A stretch of DNA of 64,000 nucleotides from Paragordius varius (taxonomy: Eukaryota > Nematomorpha). Both the position numbers and the translations under genes were made by a program. Each line of letters starts with the position of its first letter. Position 1 is the stretch's first letter. Under the pieces are notes generated by a model. That model searched no databases. It was not told the DNA's origin and saw only the letters and a program-made list of their open reading frames with translations. Of the stretch, positions 56,574-64,000 are shown in pieces. The stretch lies in assembly GCA_964247055.1 (NCBI GenBank), contig OZ176057.1:4836001-4900000 (forward strand), read 5' to 3'.

Positions 56574-57809
56574 GCGATCTTCTCAAATTTAACAAATTTT
56601 TGTGTAACAACTGTTTTTATATTCATTTGAGGCATTAGTTTTAGCTCTCATAAAAAGATTGGGTTATATTTAGTATGCATTCTAGGTATTTTCGCAGGCG
56701 TTATAAAATAAATTTCAGAAAACTACGTATTGTGATCCTTATAATGCTTATAAAAAATAAAATAAAAAAATTCGAATTTTAAGGTTAAATCTAAAAAATG
56801 AATTTATAGAAATATTTTATTTAAATTTTCGTTTTTTTATTGGTTAATGTAATGTTTCATATTATAAAATACGTTTCAACATCATAAAATTTTAGAGCGG
56901 AATGGGCGCTTTTGCAAATAAAACATATTTATATGTCAGATTTAGCTAATCATCCAATCTCGCTTTTAGGTTTATGAAAACCTCTTTTGGGCTAGGCTAA
57001 AATGAGCAAGTTTTCTCATTAACGCAAGTAAATATAATATAAATTTTAGAGGGAAAATTAAAATAAACTGCATTAAAAAATCGTAAAAACTTTTTTTTTA
57101 TAACACTAAATCTAAAATAAGGAGAGATAAATTTTTCTGATGAAATATATATTCTCAGAAGAAATGTATTAGAATTATCTCTTTTTGTTTTAGCCCTATT
57201 GAGTGATGTAATAAAGTAATTATCACTTTTGTATTGGCAACTTCATATCAGAAAATGTGAAAATTGGCCAGATTTAGCCAAACAATATTTTTTGCAAACC
57301 AAAATTCGTTTTACAAAATGCCCTTTAACACTTTACATTACCTTTTCACTTTTTTATCTTAGTTTATCTTTTGGAGAGCATTCCTAGAGCTAAATTTGAA
57401 AAACTATATGAAAATTTAGTTACAATTTGATAATAAACATTGTTCATGTATTACATAAAAAAGCTTATTTACAGTGGACTTCTTACTAAAATTCAAGAGC
57501 TCCACAACACGATTGAGACGAACAGCTGATATTAAAATAAAAAATAGTTTTTGCTGGTAAAATATAGCCTGAAAGATTCTTAAAGTTTTTTAATACATTT
57601 ATTTGTATGTTGCATTAGCGATTTAAAAAAATTTATAGCGAAGAAATGGCGGCAAAACGTTTGATATGAGGATTTTCGCTTATCCTAAAATTAAAGAAGT
57701 GTTTTAATGCTATAGCTTTAATATTTTTTGTTATCAAATTAGAAATCGCTGGGTTATAAAACTACCCATGGAGTTATATTATAATCTACATATAAAAAGC
57801 AAAACAATA
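56574..57809. other. Intergenic DNA upstream of RIOK2 (divergent from MRPL12)
   Basis: Should hold the RIOK2 promoter. No TATA box or other motif can be claimed given the base composition. A segment near 57510 (ACGATTGAGACGAACAGC) is an inverted relative of one near 22485. Confidence 0.4.
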
Positions 57810-58777
57810 GGTGGGGTGATAAAACACACTGACTTGTAAGTTAATCTTGGCAAGTTGAGCAAGATTACTTAAGCCAGCAAGTGTACACTTGAAGATCGGT
57901 GATAAAAAAACACTTAAGTCAAGTCTTTTGCTTATGAATGTAACAGTTTTTTTGCCACCCAATTCGAATTTTATGGAAACTTTTTTGATCATTTTCAGCC
58001 AAAATTTATGAAATAAGGCACAAAAAGATAAACAATAAATACAATATGCATTTATTAAATTTTTTTAAACTCAATGGCACGTATCTTATTTATATAGAGT
58101 TTTCTAAATATTGAGCTTACATGAAACCATTCGCCCTTAAAACACTTTCCATTTTTTACCACGCTACCTATTTCGTTTGGACTCCAGTTGCAAATATAAT
58201 GGGAAGTTCATACAATATAACATATTATTATTTTTAACTGATTTATCAACATTACATTTGAAATAATTTAATGATGAAATAAATTCTTTACATTGGTTAA
58301 TAGTGAAGTAACCTTTAGCGTTTAATAAACGAAGATTTGAATTTTATGAGATTAATATTAAATTATTAATTTTAAGAAATTTTGGAGAATCAAATTTTTT
58401 TGCGTTCACTAAATAGATATATTTAGCATATTTTCATATGCCATGCTCTTAAATATTAGCAGAGCTTTTCTATAAATTTATCCTCTTTTTTATCCACCCA
58501 ATGATAGGTAAATTTGCCAAAATCAATAAACATTTTATTGCATTAATAAAGGTTTGAATTACATATAAAACCTAATTATACATAAATAGTAACCAAATAC
58601 TTATATTTTTAATTCTGTCTTGCAAAATCTTTAAGTTTTAATTGATCATATGATTTTTTATCACCTGCGAATCAAATTTTCTTGTTTGACTTAAGTCGTC
58701 TGATGTTAATATTTTTATAGCCATGACATGAAAAAACTTGCAGGTCATGTCTTAAAAAATTTTAAATCAGCCCCTCC
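57810..58777 (-). mobile_element. Family S TIR element, copy 2
   Basis: Left GGTGGGGTGATAAAACACAC then CTTGACTT-type subterminal repeats (GGCAAGTTGAGCAAG, CACTTGAAGATCG, ACTTAAGTCAAGTC), right decayed AATCAGCCCCTCC. AATA flanks both sides. Order and orientation are reversed relative to copy 1, and the sequence is otherwise similar throughout. Confidence 0.75.
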
Positions 58778-59875
58778 AATATTTTAAAAAAATATTAAGC
58801 GGACTTCGTCACGTATTATTTACTCTTTTAAATGGACGAGTTCTCTGTCAGTAAAATCATTTGCCAAGAATTTGCGATAAAAAATGCTTAATATATTCTA
58901 CGTTATAGCAAAAAAAAATTTCGAAAAATATAATGTTAAAGCCGAACTTCATAATTTTTTAAGGCATCATAGAAACGGTATTAAACTTCCCAATATGTTT
59001 TAAAACACATTTTCCATACAATTTGATGATGCTAAACATTTCTGTCACGTCAGAATTTTGAGTAAACTTCCGACATCTATAAAATAATTAATGTATATTT
59101 TTTACAAAGCTCACACAAATTTAAAAACCTTCGCGGGTCGCAATATGGGATCAAAAAACGGCGGCCAGCATCAAAATATATATGGATAGATTTCAAACAT
59201 AAGACAAAAAATCTATTTATTTTAACATATTTTGCTAGTGTGTGCTCCTGAGATCACAAATATTTATTCAGAAAATTTGTTTAAGAAATTGATTTTACCT
59301 ATGTTTCGTGATTTATATTTAAACTTATAAAGCCCGCTGTGGGACACCCTTAAGTTCGAGAGGATGAAAATGTTCGTCATTATCCAAATATATAAAAAAA
59401 ATTTTTGTGGGATAGCTTAAAGTTTTTCACCGTTATCACTATCCTATAAAATACCATAAAAACAATTCACCAAAATTTTCATAAATACAATATTATGAAA
59501 TATATCCATTTTTTCCGAAAAAAAACTTTGATGTCATATTTACCATATTCAAATTTCTATTGCCAGATCTCCTTATTTAAAACAAATTAGCCCATTTTAA
59601 AAGGGCAAATTTTCTTCAGCCTCAAAGCCTATAGATATAAAATAGAATTTTATAAAAATATCGATATATAGGGATATCATGATGATATTTTTAAAATAGA
59701 GGATTGCCATTTTATTATATGGAGCTACCATATAAATGTAGCTTTCTTAAATTACTCGCGGGGGCACAACTAAAAACACCAATATAATTCTTATATATTT
59801 TTCTATCAAAATAAATATGATATTTTTATCATAGGAATCTATCTTAAAATAGATGGAGGTGCTAACACTTGGATT
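58778..59875. other. AT-rich intergenic DNA
   Basis: No gene or named repeat recognised. Confidence 0.4.
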
Positions 59876-60316
59876 CAAAACAATTATTCCAGCCCTTCAA
59901 TTCAACTTGGGGTTTCACATAGGTCTGTTTAAAATATTATTCTGAAAATATGGAATAATTAAATCATCGCAAAAGTTTGGACTTTTATAACATAAATGAA
60001 CCTAAATATAAAAAATAAAACACAAAGGTAAAATATACTCACAGCAAATTTTGTGCATTCGCTAAATTTTAAAAAACAATATAAAATAAACGTCTTTTTC
60101 TATTTATATCACTATTGGATGTGATTTAAAAAAAACCTCTAAATAAACAGGATATTTTTCCCGGATGTTGTAAAATAAAAATAGCGTCGAAGTAGTTTTA
60201 TATGGATATTTTTTTCCAAACTAAAAATTTTATTTAGATACTTCAGCCTGACCGTATCTCTCAGTTGTTAAAAATTATTATGCTGAATATAATGTAAAGC
60301 ATTTAGATACCCAAAT
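59876..60316. mobile_element. TTAA-family element, decayed copy (first of a tandem pair)
   Basis: Begins CACTTGGATTCAAAAC, with a CCTTCAATTCAACTTGGGG block and an internal TAGCGTCGAAGTAG near 60181. Ends ATTTAGATACCCAAA followed by TTAA (60317-60320), which also begins the next copy. Confidence 0.65.
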
Positions 60317-60863
60317 TTAACACATGGATACAACACATTTATTTTTGACCTTCGATTCAAATTGGGGTAGTGAAACCCAGGCCTGTTCAAAATTAAATCC
60401 TTTAAGAAATATGGAAGGTATCGAAACCATGGCAAAATCTTGCACTTATATAACATTAAAAAACCAATATGAAAAATTTAATTCAAAAATACTTGATATT
60501 ACTTATTTTAAGCTAAAACCGAAAGTTAAAAATTTAGTCAACGTGACATGCGTGCAATGGTAAAATTGAAAAATAATACAAAATAAACAGCTTGATTAAT
60601 TTGTATAATGTTAAATGTAATTTAAAAAAAAATTAGCTTTAATTTTACCCTTAAAATTGAATGAAGATGATATTTTGCTAAAATTTTTGTAAATTGACAT
60701 GCAACTTTTTTTTAAAACAAAATTTTAGTTAGATAAATTGGGATATTATTTTTATAAGGATAGAGGCTTAATTTTAAATTGACACCGTTTCCTGCAGTAA
60801 TTTTTGAATAATCCTAACTATATTTACCCTATTTAGATACCCCAATTTGAATCGAAGTTTTAA
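60317..60863. mobile_element. TTAA-family element just upstream of MRPL12
   Basis: Body 60321-60859. Left CACATGGATACAACACATTT, internal GAAAGTTAAAAATTTAGTCA, right ATACCCCAATTTGAATCGAA then TTTTAA. It ends about 70 bp before the MRPL12 start codon and so may supply promoter or leader sequence. Confidence 0.75.
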
Positions 60864-60931
60864 ATCAAAGTGGAAAATTAAATATTGTGTTGTATAATTA
60901 ATCATATTGTAACTTTTAATTTATTTTAACC

Positions 60932-63900
60932 ATGCTTAAAATGCGCTTGCTAAACACTAGGCAATTATTATCTTCACTGCCTCAAATGAAAGCTAAAATT
61001 GATCCTAAAGTAACCGAAATTCTTAATGAACCTGAAATACCTGTTAATAAATCTGCATCAGAAAAAAATTACCCTACTAAAATTGTAAATTTAGTGGAAC
61101 AAATATCTAAATTAACCTTAGTTGAAATTGTCGATTTAAACAAACTTTTAAAGGTATCTACCAATATTAATAATCTTAGAAAACTTTAGATTTACCTGAT
61201 ATGCCTAGTTTTGGCTCTATTCCAATGATGGTAATTTATATTCTACAACACTTTATACTAAAATAAAATTATTTGATTTTATCCGATAAAATACATATTT
61301 TCTCAATTAATTTTGGATACAATAAATCAATTTCATGCAGATGTCTCAAATTGTTTTTAGCGTTTTGCTGTTAAATTGTTTAATTAGTTACCGTAATACT
61401 TCTATTTATATAAAAAAATTTATGTCAAATACCAATCTTCTTTATTAATTTTAATCTTAATTTTATTAAATAAAAATTGAATAACGTCGGAACGCATTTT
61501 TAAAATATACTAGTTATTAATTAACTAACTGTTTTATTTTGTGATGTTGTAAAAATTTCTAAAAATATTATCATTTGCACTTCAAGAGTGCTCTTTAACA
61601 CTTCGAGATGGTCCATGAACATTTCAAGGTATTTTTCATCTACTTTATCATAACCCATCTTTATTTAACATGAACATTAAATCACGATCGACTTTTAATC
61701 ATTCAGAAACCGAATATTATTCATTTCTTTAAAATTATTTATATTAAAGTTTTCTGTATTATTATTATCACTTTTTTATTAAAGACATTTATAAATAATT
61801 AATTTTCGTAAATTGGAAAAAATTAGTTAAAACAAAAAATTTTTTCAATAAAATATGCAAAAATTATGGTTAAATCAAAAAAAAATTTAAGGACCAAACT
61901 GAAATGTTCAAGGACAACTTAAAGTATTTAAGGGCTAACTTGAAGTGTTAAAGGACACTCTTGAAGTGCAAATGGTATATTTTTTCTGAAATCTTATCGT
62001 TTTCCCGTTCTTTGATACAGTAATAAAAAACATCAAATGATCAATATGGTTGTTCTAAAACCCACATTTTATATTTGGTAATTCAACGCTTTGAATAACG
62101 AAAGAAAAATCGAAATGAAATCGGTAGCACACACCCAATTTAATTATAAATATTTCCAATTTATCATATCATATAAGGCTGGTAGAAATATTTTAATTAT
62201 AAAAATCTGGTTATTTTTAACCTAAATTTTTTTATATTTCATTAATATTTTTTATTTTAGACCCAGGCTGTTAATACATCAGTGAGTGACGCATCAAATG
62301 CCGCAGAACAAACAGCCACAAAAACTTCGTACACAGTAAAACTTACCCAATTTGATGACACGAAAAAAGTTACCCTGATTAAAGAAATCAAAAATCTCAT
62401 GACTGATATGAATCTAGTCCAGGTATATATATCATTTACAGTTCAAATTCACCCTCGTACATTTCGAATTTTACCCTCGAACAATACAAATTCACCCTTG
62501 AACGATTTTAATTCACTATAAAAAATAAATTATGTTTTCGAAAGATAACTCATATATTTTCAGTATTATTCCAATCAAAAACAAAATTTTATCTTTTGAA
62601 AATATATATAAAAATACAAGTTTTAATCTTAAAATACATATAATTTATTAGGGGTGACTTTGAATTATAAATGGTATAGTATCTCAAATACAAATAATAT
62701 ATATTTAACAATAAAACTTGGCAAAATTTTTGATACACTTGTTAGTATCTTACTAATATATTTAAACTGTTTGGGTTATTAAAATTTAGGATTATAACTG
62801 AATTTATATCATTCACAGTTTAAATTCACCCTTGAACAATTTAAATTCACCCTCGGACAATTCAAATTCACTCTAGAAGAAATTATATGTTTTTTAAGAT
62901 TAAAAATTACTTATATTTTTTATAATTTAATTAAAAATAAAATTACGTTTAAAATTAATATTCTACTGAAGAAATAATAAACTATGCCATAAAATTTTAT
63001 ATTAATGATGAGTAGGCGAAACACATAATTTATATTTAGGGTGGATTTGAATTTTTCAAGGGTGAATTTGAATTTTTCGAGGGTGAATTCGAATTGTAAA
63101 TGGTATATATAAGTTTATTGGACTTATGGAGAAATAATTTAAAGAAATGCTTTAATATTAAAATATTTTTATATTGAAAATGATTTTTTTTAAACATGCT
63201 TTTCAGAACTTTTAAATGTTTGAAAAAAATTTTTTAATGTGTATTATTTGAATTTAGCAATCAATTAATTATATAACCTAACTTAACTTTTTTATTTAAT
63301 CCAATTACGGTAAAAATTGGAATTATACGGACAAAACGTAAAAATATGACAACCCCATTCTTTTTTAAACCATTATTCCTTTATTAACTATTCAATATGG
63401 ATGGTAAAATATCACATTGATTGTTTTACCATTATACATCTCTATTTCATACTTTGCAGTTTAAACAATGAGTATTAAATTTAATCATGGAAATATGGGT
63501 TGGTTTAAAGAGTATGGGTTGTCTTTTAATTAAAAAAATATTTATATTTATATTTTTACGTTTTGTCCCAGCATATATACCATTTACAGTTCAAATTCAC
63601 CCTTAAACAATTCAAATTCACCCTTGAACAATTTATATTCACCCACGAACAATTCAAATTCACCCTCAAATAAATAACATGTTTTTTAAGATAAAAAATT
63701 ACCTATATTCTAGTATATTTTTAAAAAATATAATTTTGTTCTAAATTATAATAATATTGAAAAAATAATAAATTATGCCATAAAGATATATTTTATATTA
63801 ATAGAGTTATATTAGTTCGAAAACACCTAATTTATTTTTAGGGTGAATTTGAATTGTTCGAATGTGAATTTGAATTGTTCAAGGGTGAATTTGAATTGTT

Positions 63901-64000
63901 CAAGGGTGAGTTTGAACTGTAAATGGTATAATTTCTCAATTTTCCTTTTTTACTTTTTATTTGTCTTTTTTAGGCCAAAAAATTTGTAGAAAGTTTGCCT
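60932..64000 (+). CDS. MRPL12: Mitochondrial ribosomal protein L12 (bL12m), 5' part, continues beyond the window
   Basis: Component of the L7/L12 stalk of the mitochondrial large ribosomal subunit, which recruits translation factors. Exons: 60932-61153, 61180-61230, 62261-62422, 63974-64000 and beyond, 154 codons so far. The start MLKMRLLNTRQLLSSLPQMK is basic and hydroxylated, as expected of a mitochondrial presequence. The N-terminal dimerisation domain reads KIVNLVEQISKLTLVEIVDL, then NKLLK joined across a 26-nt intron to KTLDLPDMPSFGSIPMM, matching the LLKKTL of animal MRPL12. A linker (TQAVNTSVSDASNAAEQ) leads to the C-terminal domain TSYTVKLTQFDDTKKVTLIK and DMNLVQ|AKKFVESLP. About 45 residues of that domain lie outside. 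Phases are 0 throughout. The first ATG is chosen because it opens the presequence, and no upstream in-frame alternative is evident. Confidence 0.93.
61154..61179 (+). other. MRPL12 micro-intron 1, 26 nt
   Basis: GTATCTACC...AATCTTAG. Reading through would give a TAG stop at 61187-61189. Removing it joins NKLLK to KTLDLPD, matching NELLKKTL in animal MRPL12. It is the smallest intron here with homology support. Confidence 0.9.
61571..61980. mobile_element. Family B MITE, copy 2, in MRPL12 intron 2
   Basis: Left ATCATTTGCACTTCAAGAGT, right AAGGACACTCTTGAAGTGCA then AATGGTATAT. It has the same ends as the 48895 copy but fewer tandem units in the left arm. Confidence 0.85.
62423..62678. mobile_element. 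Family A MITE, copy A14, starting at the MRPL12 exon 3 donor
   Basis: Exon 3 ends CTAGTCCAG and the next bases are GTATATATATCATTTACAG, so the 5' splice site is contiguous with the MITE left end. The right end is TTATAAATGGTATAGT. Short copy with three or four left units and about one right unit. Confidence 0.85.
62804..63107. mobile_element. Family A MITE, copy A15, in MRPL12 intron 3
   Basis: Left ATATCATTCACAGTTTAAAT, core AATAATAAACTATGCCATAA near 62975, right GAATTGTAAATGGTATATAT. Confidence 0.88.
63307..63569. mobile_element. Family T element in MRPL12 intron 3
   Basis: Left CGGTAAAAATTGGAATTATA then CGGACAAAACGTAAAAATA, right ATATTTTTACGTTTTGTCCC. The right terminus is cut off by the family A MITE that starts at 63574. 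Confidence 0.75.
63574..63930. mobile_element. Family A MITE, copy A16 (well preserved)
   Basis: Left ATATATACCATTTACAGTTC and four clean 21-bp units, core AATAATAAATTATGCCATAA near 63763, right four clean units and GAACTGTAAATGGTATAA. A good reference copy for the family. Ends 43 bp before MRPL12 exon 4. Confidence 0.9.

Overview
The window is a very AT-rich animal genomic segment (standard genetic code, spliceosomal GT-AG introns, no bacterial features). Three conserved genes were reassembled exon by exon by matching conserved protein families and checking that splice phases agree: a CCR4/CNOT6-type mRNA deadenylase (+, 23893-48194, about 19 exons), the ribosome-biogenesis kinase RIOK2 (-, 56573-50538, 7 exons, complete) and the start of the mitochondrial ribosomal protein MRPL12 (bL12m; +, from 60932, running off the window). 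A fourth gene (-, 7135 to about 11268) encodes a large Asn-rich and Thr-rich protein of unknown function. Intron lengths are strongly bimodal: micro-introns of 24-34 nt coexist with introns of hundreds to thousands of bases packed with mobile elements. Micro-introns of this size with conserved gene structure recall dicyemid/orthonectid mesozoans, and some flatworms also have introns of about 30-40 nt. The taxon is not settled from sequence alone.

Layout. 1-7134: mobile-element graveyard with a 1.2 kb near-palindromic foldback element (495-1726) and a broken non-LTR retrotransposon (3690-6095). 7135-11268: low-complexity gene on the minus strand. 11269-23892: gene-poor DNA with TTAA-flanked elements, a 1.0 kb TIR element nested in an inverted repeat (about 18170-20130), and many decayed fragments. 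23893-48194: the CCR4/CNOT6 gene, whose large introns hold at least five MITE families. 48195-50537: convergent intergenic region with three MITEs. 50538-56573: RIOK2. 56574-60931: divergent intergenic region with a 0.97 kb TIR element and two back-to-back TTAA elements ending 70 bp before MRPL12. 60932-64000: first four exons of MRPL12.

The genes cover mRNA decay (CCR4), 40S subunit maturation (RIOK2) and mitochondrial translation (MRPL12). They are housekeeping genes and do not form a pathway together.

The most interesting signals are structural. (1) A palindromic MITE family whose terminal inverted repeats are tandem arrays of a 21-bp unit (family A, about 16 copies, all right of 26 kb) repeatedly lies within about 0-60 bp of exon edges. 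In several introns the non-MITE flanks sum to only 27-50 nt, as if MITEs had landed inside ancestral micro-introns and inflated them. (2) In three introns of two genes the 3' splice acceptor plus the first 20-45 nt of the downstream exon has been duplicated, including a decaying tandem array of seven to eight units upstream of CCR4 exon 13. (3) A TTAA-flanked element sits inside that array and neighbouring units supply its empty target site.
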